DNA of 46,128 nucleotides from Mnemiopsis leidyi (GCA_000226015.1 JH152687.1:75811-121938), one strand, 5' to 3'. Positions 22,365 to 33,545 are shown, numbered from the stretch's first letter. Program-made: numbers and translations. Notes: generated from the sequence alone by a model not told the origin.

Positions 22365-24716
22365 CTACTCTGCTTTGCTATGTCCAGGCTTCAGCGGTTC
22401 AGGGTAGATGTCCTTGACGGGAGCGAGGCTAAAGGAGACGAAATGGCGTTTCTCGTTAACACTACCAGCAAAGGGACGGTCTGTCTTGTGCAGCTTGTCC
22501 AGGACACCCAAAGTTCCGAATAGGCAGTTGAAACTGGGGTGTGGAACAGTTAGATTTAGGTTTGAATATATATGCAACACTTTATTGATGGCTAGCCAAC
22601 CTATGCATACTGCAATCTGCATGTGCCTATTGCATATACAGGCTATGCATATTGCATGTTCCCATGGCAATTCAGATTTTCCCTCAGTTAAAATATTCAA
22701 ATTTTGACTCACACTTTGTGGTGGTAGTCATGAGCCTCGGGAGAGAAGAGGAAAGGAACATGATATCCACCATGGGCCAAGGTAGTAGAAAACAGAACCA
22801 GACCAAACCTAAAGTACAAATATTCATAAATCTGTAAAGGAAATGGTTTTAACGTAGTGATCAAACCGTTTCATCCAATAGCATTCTGCAATTTAAGTGA
22901 GGATGACCCTGATCGGTTTAACCTATTTTATAACTCTTAAAGAGGCACTTCCCAATGTGTAAAGCAGAACACCTGCACCTTGTATGGATAATCTATATGT
23001 GCTTACCAGAACCAGGATACAAAGATGTGAGATCTCATGATCATGGGACCGAGAGCGGCAGGAAAGAGGTTAGACAACACCATTTCCAGGGGTCCACAGT
23101 AGACAGAGGTGATTCCAATAGGTGCTGTCCATTCATGGTGTTTCTTGTGGAATCTTGCGTAGAACTTTGGGTGATGGAGTATTCTGAAAGATAAAGAAAA
23201 ATGTGACAAGATGTCACTTTCCTAAAGGATGCCAACCTTATTAAGGACTCAGAAAGGAATTTTTTACAACATTCTGTTATCGATTTTAGCACACCTGTGG
23301 CTGTAATAAAAGAAGATTTCCTCGATAATGTTAAACACCAAGAACTCCAGAAGTATTCGTTCAAACGTCGGAAGGTCACCCTTGTGATAAGCTCCAAAAT
23401 AGCAAACTGGTGCATAAAAGGCAATTGTGAACAGAGGACTGATAACACCAAGATTGAAAGCAACAGTTCTGATACAACTCCACAGCTTCTTGTTGTCCAC
23501 CTATAATATCATATGTAAATTCACAGACTAAGTCTGACAGCTTATTCGGTAAATAGTAGTGCCGTGATCAAGCAATTCAACTTTCACTGTATTCAAAGTA
23601 TAGGTATACAATAAAACCTCTATTTACCGTGCCTCTATTTACCGTGTCCCTCGATTTACCAGGCCTTCTCTACTGTAAATCTATTTACGTGTCCCGGGCC
23701 TTCTCCCTTTCCCCTGCAAGGCCGGGTAAATATAAGTTTTACTGTATATATATTTTCATTTGACATCAAAACTTACAGGTTGGTTTTTGCCATCCTGAAC
23801 TTTGTATTTCAAAAGCCACTTGGGGTGACCTGTGATATCGCAAACCAGGAAAAGAGCATTAAACACAACAAAACATAGGATACTGTGTACAGTAGAACCT
23901 GAAAAGAAAAATAGGCAAAATATATTATAAAATGTGACATGGTTTCCATAATTTGTGACACGGTTTCCATAATTTTTGATTTACGGTAAAATTTTATTTT
24001 AAAAGTTATTGATTTCAGGCAATGTTGTAATAAAGTGCTGATGATAAAGTTAAATTAATTCACTTCAACACAACTTGGTTCGTCTCATTGCTCAAGACCA
24101 GCCGTTCTAAAATCCAATATTTGACATGGTTTCTATTGTACAAAACATGATTTTAAAAATCATTCAGGGTTGAATTTATATAAGATTTACCAAATCTTCT
24201 TATAAGGTGAAAAATTTTCAAAAGGAAATTAAGATTTTCCTACCTACGACATGGACAAGAAAGTCATTTCTCCCAAATAAATCATAGATTGAGATCCAGA
24301 GTGAACCCCAAAAGTCATGAGATGCACCCCATATTTTTTCCAAATAGGGATTGACAGAGTTTTTCACAGCTATGGTTGTAAGAATAGCAGTCCCAAATAT
24401 GAACAGAAGAGACCTCAATGTCTCCCACAGCACACCTCCCTGTTAATAAAGTAGCACATAATGGCAAGAATCTTATAAATTCCATACAAAATGGAGTACT
24501 TGTCGCTTGAAACCATTCTCCAGTCTCCACTTTAAAACAGATACATTTAGAAAATGATGGAACAGGAGACAGCAGAAAAAACTTCTGGACTAATTTGCTA
24601 AAAATTAAAATTAATCTGAATAGTATTTATATCATGCCATTCAAACAATTATTTACCCCTGGAGGTCTGTTCTGTTCAGTGTTGCCAGGACTGTTACTGA
24701 CTGCTTTGGTTGTCAT
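22365..24716 (-). CDS. FAXDC2: FAXDC2-like fatty acid hydroxylase-domain protein 2
   Basis: Seven exons at 24716-24657, 24439-24244, 23898-23777, 23500-23295, 23183-23007, 22808-22713 and 22533-22365 join in phase to 341 aa. The three di-iron His boxes are HRILH (194-198), HKKHH (207-211) and HDYHH (280-284). ITGHPKWLLKYKVQDGKN and FGTLGVLDKLHKTD place it with FAXDC2, as in gene 1. The last four exons share boundaries and phases with gene 1, so the two are paralogs. The upstream part differs: gene 2 splits the region before V-D-N-K-K-L-W into more exons and has its own 20-aa first exon. It should be a multi-pass ER membrane oxygenase. A 140-bp MITE lies in its third intron. No splice-like AG is seen right before its ATG, unlike most genes here. 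Confidence 0.92.
23607..23746. mobile_element. Short MITE with TA ends in an intron of FAXDC2-like gene 2
   Basis: Terminal inverted repeats of about 25 bp (left TACAATAAAACCTCTATTTA, right end complementary to TACAGTAAAACTTATATTTA) bracket about 140 bp. Both ends are TA, as for Tc1/mariner and pogo superfamily insertions. Interior units resembling CCCTCGATTTACC relate it to the copies at 26984 and 30396. No transposase is encoded, so it is non-autonomous. Confidence 0.75.
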
Positions 24717-26983
24717 CCTTTCCAATTAAAAATTTCAAAATGTTATTTGTTTGTTTGTCATGCGCTGTCACAGGGTTAGTGATCTGAGCCTTTCTTTTGA
24801 GGCTGCACTATTTCCGCATCTACATAACTTAGCATGTGATCCACAATCCGAAAAAATCAAAGCTCTTACAGAGTATGGGATTCGCAATCGGAAGAAATCA
24901 CAGCCCTTTCAGAGGACTTAAAGGTCCTCATCTACAACTAGTGATACAGAAATATCTCATGAGACACAGCAGAAAGTTGACCTTTTGGTAAGAAGTTAAC
25001 TATGTTGATATCCATAGGCAAGTTTGATTTGAGAGCTGAAAATTGGGCAATGAGTGGTATGATGATCTCAAAAGACATACATGTGATGGACAGGAGATGG
25101 AATATTAGAATGAGATAGCAAGGTGGACATAATGAACATAATGAACGTAATGCATAATTATGCATAAAAATGGAGCCAAAAAGTTAGAGCCAGGAGGAAA
25201 CAGGGACAAGCCAGTCACAGAATAAATAATAGAAGAGTTCAGTCAGCCCCATTAATTAAGAGGTGAATAGGAATCAAACGGTGATTATGGTTAATGGCTA
25301 TACCTTAAGCATGAAAGGACAGTGATTTTGACTGCCCTTTTAACTTGCTAAGAATGTAGAAAAACGAAAAGACAATCAGGAAAAGACAATTTTATTTTAC
25401 GTCTCATAATAGTACATTAAGATATCGAAAATTCGCTTTCCCTCACTTACATTGCAGTTGTAAGGGCGTTAGGGCGTTGGACCACACCCTAAAAGATAGG
25501 AAAAAATATTTAGAGTAGTATTTTACTTAGCTAAGGCTTTCGCTAATTATTAATCGGGCTATGTTGTCTGTTTAAATTGGGCGCATTCTAGACATTTAAA
25601 TTGTTGCTTGATCTTACTCTGCAAACCAACAGGTGTGCATGCACGCCTTTGCTCCTTTACAAGTTTACAGTTTACATGTATTTTGATTAGGCCAAGGAAT
25701 TGGAGAACACCTTGAGTTTTGCGTCCATTTTCAGCTGTGGAATGTTCTCGAGATTATCAGTTTTACTCTTTTACTAGTTGATGAGTGTGTTTTTAAATGA
25801 CTGCATGTGGAGGTTTGAGGTTTTTGAAAGTTTGTCATCTATGTCTTAACTTAATCTAACTTTTTACTACTTAACACAGCCCTGTTTTCATAGCTTAAAT
25901 TTTGTCAGATCAGGTCACAAGTTGGACCCTTTTCTCAAAATTAAAATTACATTACACCGCCCTGTTTTCATGCAGCTCACATTATACTGTCCTGTTTTCT
26001 CAGCTCTCAGTATACTGCTAATTTGTCTTAAAAGCTTAAAGTACTAAATGAGTCATGAGATGTCACATGTTTTTAATCATGTAGTACAGTAACTAGCAAT
26101 TTTCGTTTAAATAATGATATATGCACTGCATGCAGATGCACAATGAAGCTTAAGCTGCACAATGGACCATCAAAAATTGTTAAATTTCCAAACACTGAAG
26201 TCGTAATAATTTTACAATTTTATGAAATCTAAGCAACTTTGAGAGGGTTCCAGTGTTAACAAGAATTGTGCCCACTATGCTTAGTCTCAGTCGGGCGCTA
26301 CATTTCCATCTTCTTTTAAATATTGAAATACAGCGAAATTATTTATAAAACTTAAGGTCAAAAGTGGACATCATGCTAAAGACTTATTTACAATATTTTT
26401 GAATTATTTTGCTTCCTGTATTAGACAATAATCAAGCTTGCAACACGTTGGAAGTTTTGCTATTGTTTACCAGCATCCACTTGCAGTAAACTTAGCAGTG
26501 TGCTTGCGGTGATATCCGACTCTCGCAGCTATTGCCCTTTATAGGGGATATAAATTAAACTAGTGGCGATAGAAGCATGTGATCTTTAAACTAAGTCAGA
26601 TAAGAATTGGATATGGATTTGATAGAATAATTTGGTGTTATATTTTTATAATGCCGTGTAACGACAATATTCTCACAAAATTTTGTGGGGCAATGTGGGC
26701 AATGTGTTAAGGTGCTTTGTTACAGCGGACAGCAAACACTGCCGTGGATATTTGACTATGCCGTCAAATACCCACAAAATTAAATTCGGACAGGTTTTGG
26801 AGATGAATGAATGAATGTTCAAATTTTGCAACACATCAGTCAGTGAAACGATTAAAATCAGTATCAACAGTACACACTGTTTTTGAAATAATTTAGATAT
26901 AAAGGGGTGTTGCGGGATACCTTTTGGAAGAGGCAAGCTCTTTTATTGTGGCAACCCACTATGGCCAAACTATAAGTACATGG
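24717..26983. other. Gene-free stretch upstream of FAXDC2-like gene 2
   Basis: No coding signature is seen. Some sequence is locally repeated: CTTTCAGAGGACTT/CTCTTACAGAGTATG near 24790-24930, and CCCTGTTTTCA-containing units at about 25880, 25960 and 25990. A CGGTGATATCCGACTC fragment at about 26508 belongs to the dispersed family clustered at 32-33 kb. Confidence 0.5.
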
Positions 26984-27060
26984 TACAGTCATCCCCCGAT
27001 TAACCTGGTCCCCAGATTTACTGGGCCTCATTCCTTTCCCCCGAAATTTTACCCGAAATT
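26984..27060. mobile_element. MITE end, CCCCCGATTTACC family
   Basis: TACAGTCATCCCCCGATTAA followed by a second degenerate CCCCAGATTTACTGGG unit matches, in reverse complement, the right end of the element at 30396-30485. No convincing second terminus is seen nearby, so it is probably truncated. Confidence 0.55.
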
Positions 27061-27467
27061 TAAGCTAAAACTTTTTTCTAACTTTTATTAAAATTTTGCT
27101 AAAATAAAATAAATAATAAATAATGATGCCAGCATCATCACACATAATCACTCAAAATATCTTAATCAATTTAAAATTGTTAAAATCTAAAAAGGTATAA
27201 AAAAATCTAATGAATGTTTATGAATCTCTTCTGAGCTACAATAGGGTTATCCTTAAGATAGATATTATGCTTTAACTTATTCTCCAAATAATTAACACCT
27301 TCTATTCTATTTAAAACTTCATCAGAGATTTCCCAAAAATTTCCTGCACAACATATTCCTGAAGCTTTAGTTTTATACTTACACTTGCTGCAATGGAAAT
27401 TCATGATGATTCGCTAGGAGTAGGGTTGTTGGATCGTATCATGTTGTAGTGTGCAGTGTAACTGATA

Positions 27468-27676
27468 TAGCATTAACAAGCCTGACTCTAATAGCACCTT
27501 GTTAGCTCAACGGCCTGGTGTTCTTGTATGTATCACGTTGGGAGTTATCGTACTGCTTGACAGTGATCGGATGATTGGACCTTGCCATGTCAATGCAAGG
27601 ATGTGATGTGATCACATGAAAAGAAATAAGTAACTTGTCATATGATGAACTATATGTAACATAAGGTATCAGACTA
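27468..27676 (+). repeat. About 209-bp direct repeat, left copy
   Basis: This copy begins TAGCATTAACAAG and ends AAGGTATCAGACTA. It is nearly identical to 30018-30224, about 2.55 kb away, with only a handful of substitutions and a short deletion. It lacks TG...CA ends and a promoter or polyadenylation layout, so it does not look like a standard LTR; it could be a dispersed MITE/SINE or the terminal repeat of a composite. Confidence 0.85.
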
Positions 27677-28058
27677 CGAATAAAACAAAATTTACGAATA
27701 AAACAAAATTTTATTTATCATCAATAAAAGCACACAAATTTATAAAATTTTATATATTATGATCATGTAATGGCCGATGGCTTATCATAAGTAGTTGAAA
27801 TTTTGGACTAGAGCAAGCTAATTCTGTATTGAGGGACCAAGCGTTTTAGCATATCTAAACAATTGATTGATCTAATGCTCATTCATGAGAAAATTGAGAA
27901 GCTGAGGGTAAAAAGACGGGGGTGTGTAAGCTGATGTAGGAGAGGGCATACCGGGAAGTTTGTGCCCCCACCATTGCTACTTACACAAGGAATTGATCAG
28001 CAATTTAGAAAAAATAGATTTCTCAAAAAGACTTGGCCCCTTTGTCAGTATTGAAATT

Positions 28059-28068
28059 NNNNNNNNNN
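28059..28068. other. Assembly gap (10 N)
   Basis: Short unknown run of bases. The plus-strand open frame across it is not meaningful. Confidence 1.
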
Positions 28069-28175
28069 CAGAAATGCTTCCTTCTATCCGATAATTGCAC
28101 TTTCTTCCAGAAAGTTAAGTTAGTGTTCCTGGGTTGCTGGGCCAGCTGTCGGGATGTACTTGACCATGTGGACCC

Positions 28176-28443
28176 AAAATTTTGCGTAGAATCGTTTGAT
28201 CATGGTCCTGGAGCCCACAGAGGCTTCCTTATAGCAAATTAACGAACCTTAAATGTCTAAGGTACAGTAAATTTGGTACCTTCAGCCGTTAAACGGGACA
28301 AAGTTGACTGAGCTGATCTAAAATTTTGCGTAGAATCGTTTGGTCATAGTTCTGGAGACCACAGAGGCTTCCTTATAGCAAATTTACGAACCTAAAATGT
28401 CTTATGTGCAGTAAATTTGGTAACCTCGGCCGTTGAACGGGAC
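28176..28443. repeat. Tandem repeat, period 144 bp, about 1.9 copies
   Basis: Units start with AAAATTTTGCGTAGAATCG at 28176 and 28320. They contain CACAGAGGCTTCCTTATAGC and end at CGTT.AACGGGAC. The array directly follows the stop codon of the degenerate retroelement on the minus strand, so it may be part of that element's 3' tail. Confidence 0.8.
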
Positions 28444-29226
28444 TAGTTGAGATTGTTGAGAGCTGTGATGGTATCAAGGACACTGTTGGTCGTTGGAGCG
28501 GGAGTCTGTGGCTGTAAGCGAGTGGAGAGCTGATTTGCGTAGATGTGGACCTGAGGATAGAGGTGGTAATCGTGGAGAAGAAAGTTGCAGGCTGCCAATA
28601 TGGCGAGGAGTTCTGCTTGGAAAATGGTAACAATGGGGCCAAGCGAAAGAGAGTGTTCTTTAATGATGTTGTTACCGTAGTAGATGAGCCTGGTCCTGTC
28701 ATATTGTTTTAGACGGAACCATCAGTGTAGCAGATAAGTGAGTGGAGAGAAGGGTAACCGAAAAGGGCTTGTTCGAGGTAATGTCGAAAAGGTTGACCGG
28801 AGGCTGGAGGGAAGAGGCAAGGGTTTGCAGTAGAAGGGCGTGAGTTCCTGCCTGGCGGAGTCTAAGGGAGGTGTTCAGGGCTGTCTTGTGAATATGCAGG
28901 TCGAGCGGAAGAAGATTGGCTAAAATATCCAGGTAACAGGAATGGGTAGAGTGAAGAGCTCTGGTGACAAGAAGGAGAGCTGATCTTTGAACTATGTTCA
29001 GGAGTGATTCTAGGGTGGAACATTTGAGTTTTTGGCTCCATGCAATGCAGCCGTTGGATATGGCTGGAATGATAACATGGGTTTAAATCCATAGGCTGTA
29101 TGAGGGTTTGAGACCTCAGGATTTGCGCCAGGTTGAACGGATAGTGTGAAAGTTAATGAGGGCTTTGATGCTAATAGATTCCAGGTGGGAGTTCCATGAG
29201 AGTTTGGAGTCTAGTGTGATGCCTAG
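28443..29226 (-). mobile_element. Degenerate non-LTR retrotransposon fragment (RT thumb plus RNase H)
   Basis: Translating the minus strand in one main frame gives LGITLDSKLSWNSHL, the typical end of a LINE reverse transcriptase. A thumb-like region with the pattern HVIIPAISNGCIAWS and VQRSALLLVTRALHST follows, then an RNase H region with YTDGS (shifted frame, about 28712-28732) and FQAELLAILAACNFL. Two in-frame stops occur near the LINE motif, and there are frameshifts around the YTDGS box. The catalytic palm is missing upstream. The RNase H position usually occupied by Asp (TDSQ) reads ANQ. It is a dead, 5'-truncated copy of a jockey/CR1-like element with RNase H. The family assignment is by motif only. 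Confidence 0.8.
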
Positions 29227-29249
29227 ATGGCCTGCCGACAGTTGCGCCC

Positions 29250-30017
29250 AGAAGAATCAAATTCCCACGGTTTAACAAGCTGCCCAATCATTAATGTGAT
29301 CTGATTGGGTAGCTTAGATTCTAGAAACGACAGTTGCACCCAGGGATCACATTACATTGGTCAGGACGGCTGACCGACAACTGGGAACCTATCAAGTTTA
29401 GCTTGTGAACTAGTTATCATGTAAGCGTAAGAATTTCCCAATTATGACGTTTCACTGACAACTTGGAACCTCCAGGGATCAGGTTTCGCTGACGTCATCA
29501 GAAGTATACTGATCTGTCAAGTGTTGAGATTTAGAGAGATTGTGAAGTAATTCAGAGAAATTGATTGAGATAACGGTATTTGACAGAATTATATTAATGC
29601 AGTAAATAGTTTACAGGAAAATCATCATAGATTACTCAATATCATGGCCAAAATACTTGGCAACTGCATACAGGTAGTCAACTTTGCAAGAGTACTCTGA
29701 GTACCGAGACCAGATGTTCTTCTGAGATGAGGTTCTGAGTAACGGCCAGGGGCTGCTTTCCTCTAGAGGGACTTGGTAACCTCGCGTTCATCAGGGACTG
29801 AAGGGTCAGCAGGATGGCAATGAGGTTTTGTATTGAGTTAGTATTTTTATTGGTTATAGTTGGAGTCCTTGAGACCTAGCTAGCAGGGGTTGGACTCTGG
29901 GGACCCGGTGAGAAATCTTTTTAGGTAAGGCCCGGGCCGGCGACCATTTAGTAGAGAGAGAGAGAGGTAACTGATATATGATCCCCTGCATTCCCGACTT
30001 GTAAATATACGACACAC
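29250..30017. other. Unassigned stretch between retroelement relic and right direct repeat
   Basis: There are no coding signals. CAGTTGCGCCCAGAAG and CAGTTGCACCCAGGGA occur about 100 bp apart (29240, 29330) together with GCTGCCCAATCA / TGATTGGGTAGC inverted segments, suggesting a small palindromic repeat. Its identity is unknown. Confidence 0.4.
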
Positions 30018-30224
30018 TAGCATTAACAAGTCTGACTCTGATAGCACCTTGTTATCTCAACGGCCTGGTGTTCTTGTATGTATCACGTTGGGAGTTATCG
30101 TACTGCTTGACAGTGATCGGATGATTGGATCTTGCCATGTCAATGCAAGGATGTGATGTGATCACATGAAAAGAAATAAGTAGTGTCATATGATGAACTA
30201 TATGTAACATAAGGTATCCGACTA
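30018..30224 (+). repeat. About 207-bp direct repeat, right copy
   Basis: Second copy of 27468-27676 in the same orientation. The pair brackets the 144-bp tandem repeat, the LINE relic and the 10-N gap. Confidence 0.85.
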
Positions 30225-30395
30225 AGCTCTGGAACCATAGACCCAGTACAAACTCCAGTATTTCCAATGCAACTGATAAATTTTGTTGTCAAAACTATGT
30301 AATACAGTAGGACTAACACCTCTTACTTATTAGAGATTGACAAAAAGACGGTATACAGACACATAAAAGACCTCAGACCCAATTTCGGGCCCCGA

Positions 30396-30485
30396 ATGTC
30401 AGTCCCCCGATTTACCGGGTCCCCCGATTTACCGTGCATTTTTGCCTTCCCCCGAAAAGCCCGGTAAATCGAGGGATGATTGTAT
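30396..30485. mobile_element. Small MITE, CCCCCGATTTACCGGG family
   Basis: Left CAGTCCCCCGATTTACCGGG and right GCCCGGTAAATCGAGGGATG are inverted copies around about 40 bp. An earlier TACAGTAGGACTAACACCTC at 30304 may be the true left end of a longer element. It is related to 26984 and to the intronic element at 23607. There is no coding capacity. Confidence 0.7.
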
Positions 30486-31469
30486 TGATAATATTTTTTT
30501 AGAAAGCAGTCTTTCCAATTAAAAACACCAATAATACTATATGATATAGAGGTTATAACTATATGTATGCAGAAATGCCATGCCTCAAGCTCATTGTATT
30601 GTTTAACTATAAGTATAATTTCTGGTTGTTAATCATAATATTCTGCAAAAAACCTCATTTAAAAGCCGGCTAGATCTTAAGTCTTAACAATTGAACATAT
30701 GCATATTTCAGGGTCAGTTTAAATACAAAATTAAAATAAAACCTCCATAGAAATCTTTATTTCGATGAACGTGCCGATGATTATCTTTGATCGCCTACAT
30801 CAATAATTAGGATGCAATAATCTTTCCTTTGTAGGTTGATAACCTACTGTGTACGTTACCGTTCTGCACACTCCATCATGCTCTACTAACGGTTAAACGT
30901 ACGGCTCCAAACCCAGCTGGTTCGGAGCTAAACACGGTATTACCTTTCAGCCCCCTTGGGCCCTTCTTATTAGACTGTATTTATCCTTAGGCATCAGCTC
31001 CCAGCTCAGAGTATCACCACAGCCGAATCGGGATTACATGAGAGAGACAAGTAATACTCCGTTATGTATTATTGGAATAAATAGTTAAATAAATGAAATG
31101 ATAGTTAATTACAATATAATTATAAGAACAATATGGTAGAACACAATGTAATTGAGAATGTTACCTTACTCTTAGGCTTAACCTACTAACGCAACTGCTA
31201 ACCCATCCTGCTGGTCACTGCAATACCTATTACCGAACCTGCTGTTCGGTGCTTCATAATCAATACCCTACGACACGTACGTGAGCATGGCTATCAACTG
31301 GACCTACCTTATTCCATGGAAGGTTATGTGGCTCTATACTGTATACACGGCAGCTCAAGTAAACAAAGGCCAAAATGTAGACGAAAGGCCCTGCATCCCA
31401 GAGTTTCCCTGTCATATAGTGGTTCGTCACATGACCCAATTACCAGCTCATTACCCATGACGTTTAACC

Positions 31470-31620
31470 CCATAGTCATCCATAGCGCTCCATAGTCATC
31501 CATTGCGCTCCATAGCGCTCCAAAGTTATCCATTGCCCTCCATAGTGCTCCATAGTCATCCATTGTGCTCCATAGTGCTCCATAGTCATCCATTGCGCTC
31601 CATAGTCCTCCATTGCGCTT
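31470..31620. repeat. 11-bp minisatellite CATAGTCATC/CATTGCGCTC
   Basis: Alternating 11-bp units based on CCATAGTCATC and CCATTGCGCTC form 22-33 bp higher-order units for about 150 bp. The repeat keeps a minus-strand frame open (reiterated MDDYGALW), which explains the 143-codon ORF here. I do not regard it as a gene. Confidence 0.85.
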
Positions 31621-32134
31621 TAATGGCTTAATGACCTTGTGTATCGTATGATGCGTGTCCTTAATGGCCCATTTATCACTTAATGCTTTAATGACCGAAA
31701 GCTCTGCTAGCTTAGCCATGCTCTCATTTAACGTGTTGGCATATCTAATACACAATCGACACAGGACTGATAGATAGTATATCTAAAGCTAAATGTAATT
31801 ACTAATGTAAGTGACGGAATAAACTATGATGATCTTCCGCACTTAAATACTCGCCTCCTCCTCAAAATTGAGAAGTATATATTGTATATATCATCCCTTA
31901 CAACTGTCGCGGCCATCACGCCACACGCGCTGTCACGCATTTCTGGCCGAAGAAATTCTAGACGCGCATCGCCCGTACTGATCTTTCCTCCTCTGTATTA
32001 AGGTGTGACAGGACTGTATATTTATATTTGGCATATGGCTTACTTTCAGTGCAAAGGCAAAAGTACTTGAAAACTACGGCCTACCCCGGCCCCTTAAACA
32101 ACCACTACTTTGTTGCCTTGAGTTGCGGCCCATT

Positions 32135-32946
32135 TTGTCGCGGTGATACCCGACTCACGCAGCTAAAGCTGAACGAGATCGTTTCGTTAGAACGTTAGAC
32201 GGATATAATCTCGTCAAGGCCCATTTGTCAATTTTCAATGGAGGCTGCTGCTTTGCGGCAGTGCAGCAAGTCAGGCAACGCGCAACCTTTGACAAGCTTT
32301 ATTTTCTAAACAATTAACTTGTCTTTAATTTTTGGAAGAACAGTATTGAAAACCTTCTTGTCGAGATGTTACGCGACTCGCGCGTAGCTCGCAGCATTGC
32401 TGCTCTCCTAACGTTTTGATAGAACGTTAGACGGATGTCATCTCGTCAAAAACCTTGATCCAAAAATAAGCACTAAATCCTAAAACTTAAAACTTAATCC
32501 CAAACTTTCTGATATTGTAATTGGAGAAGTTTTAAAAGTTTTAAAATTAGCGCTTGTATAGTTGTATACCCTAGCTTGATGTTGTCAGGCCCGGCCTGCT
32601 ATGCTGCCCGTGCCACGCATGAGCGGCTTCACCTAACCAGGGCCAGGTGTTTACGCACGCTACGCGCGCGGCTGCTGTTGCATTGCATTGTAGGTTGATA
32701 ACCTACTGTCGCGGCCATCACACGCTGTTACGCATTTCTGGCCGTGCGACAGACGCGCATCGCCCGTTGAGGCTGCTATACACGGCGCACGGCGCACAGC
32801 TAGAAATAGAATATTTTTTTGTAATAATTATAATAACTATTTTATAATAATTTCCCAGCTACCTCTGGTGGCGCGCGGCGTAATTGACGAGATTATATCC
32901 GTCTAACGTTCAGCTTTAGCTGCGTGAGTCGGGTATCACCGCGACA
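32135..32946. mobile_element. 812-bp inverted-repeat element with 63-bp arms
   Basis: The right arm (32884-32946) is the exact reverse complement of the left arm (32135-32217) except for one 19-bp insertion after GAACG in the left arm. Outer ends read TTGTCGCGGTGATACCCGAC. The element holds another partial module copy at 32357-32450 and module 2 at 32708-32767. It has no coding capacity. Clean flanking target duplications were not seen, so the superfamily is undetermined. Confidence 0.75.
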
Positions 32947-33225
32947 AGCGGCGTAAGTTAAGTTAAGCACTAGCACCTCATTATGTGAAAACTGCCATGT
33001 AAGGCCAAGTTCTACTTATAGCTATATATCGAAATGTAAGAATAAGAAATATTTGTCTTACTTTATCCGAACCTCATTCGAGAATAAAATTTGTCGGGAG
33101 TTGTCGAGGTGTTACCCGACCCGCGCGCGGCTCGCAGTTTGCTGCTCGTTAGAACGTTAGACGCGACGGATATCATCTCGTCAAGTCCAAATTGTCGGGA
33201 GGTTACGCGCTGTGAAAGAAAGTAA

Positions 33226-33422
33226 CTACGCCGTCATCAGGACACTAACAGCTTACTTGTTAAACTTGAAAAGATAACCATATCGTTGTACGGCAGCGCG
33301 CACCCTCCTGTCATTTTATTTCCATAGAGGGTCGGACGAAGTGATCAGACAATCATATCGCGATATGATTATCACTCTTTAAATTTAACAAGTAAGCTGT
33401 TGGTGTCCTGATGACGGCGTAG
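33226..33422. mobile_element. 197-bp foldback element with central palindrome
   Basis: Arms CTACGCCGTCATCAGGACAC at 33226 and its inverse at about 33382-33422 extend to about 40 bp with few mismatches. The interior carries a perfect 20-bp palindrome, AATCATATCGCGATATGATT (33351-33370). It is a MITE-like element with no protein. Confidence 0.8.
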
Positions 33423-33545
33423 CAACGCAGAAATATAAGTATAACATATTATATTATTTATTGATATATATCGATGAATTTCCTTGTAGGTTCAAGATTG
33501 ATAACCTACTGTCGCGGCCATCACGCGCTCTCACGCAAAATGGCC

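Larger units (their letters stand above)
30830..33545. repeat. Nest of dispersed GC-rich repeat modules
   Basis: Two modules recur here. Module 1 is the palindromic GTAGGTTGATAACCTACTG at 30831, 32690 and (with an insertion) 33485, followed in the last two by GTCGCGGCCATCAC. Module 2, GTCGCGGCCATCAC...CGCATTTCTGGCCG...GACGCGCATCGCCCGT, occurs at 31905-31977 and 32708-32767, with a shortened form at 33511-33545. The composition is clearly more GC-rich than the surroundings. No transposase is visible. It probably represents nested non-autonomous DNA elements. Confidence 0.75.

Noticed and set aside
27468-30224. LTR retrotransposon bounded by the 208-bp direct repeats
   Set aside because: The repeats lack TG...CA ends, and the interior has LINE-type rather than gag-pol motifs with protease and integrase.
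31324-31755. 143-codon minus frame with repeated MDDYGALW
   Set aside because: The frame is kept open by an 11-bp minisatellite; there is no start context or homolog that I recognise.
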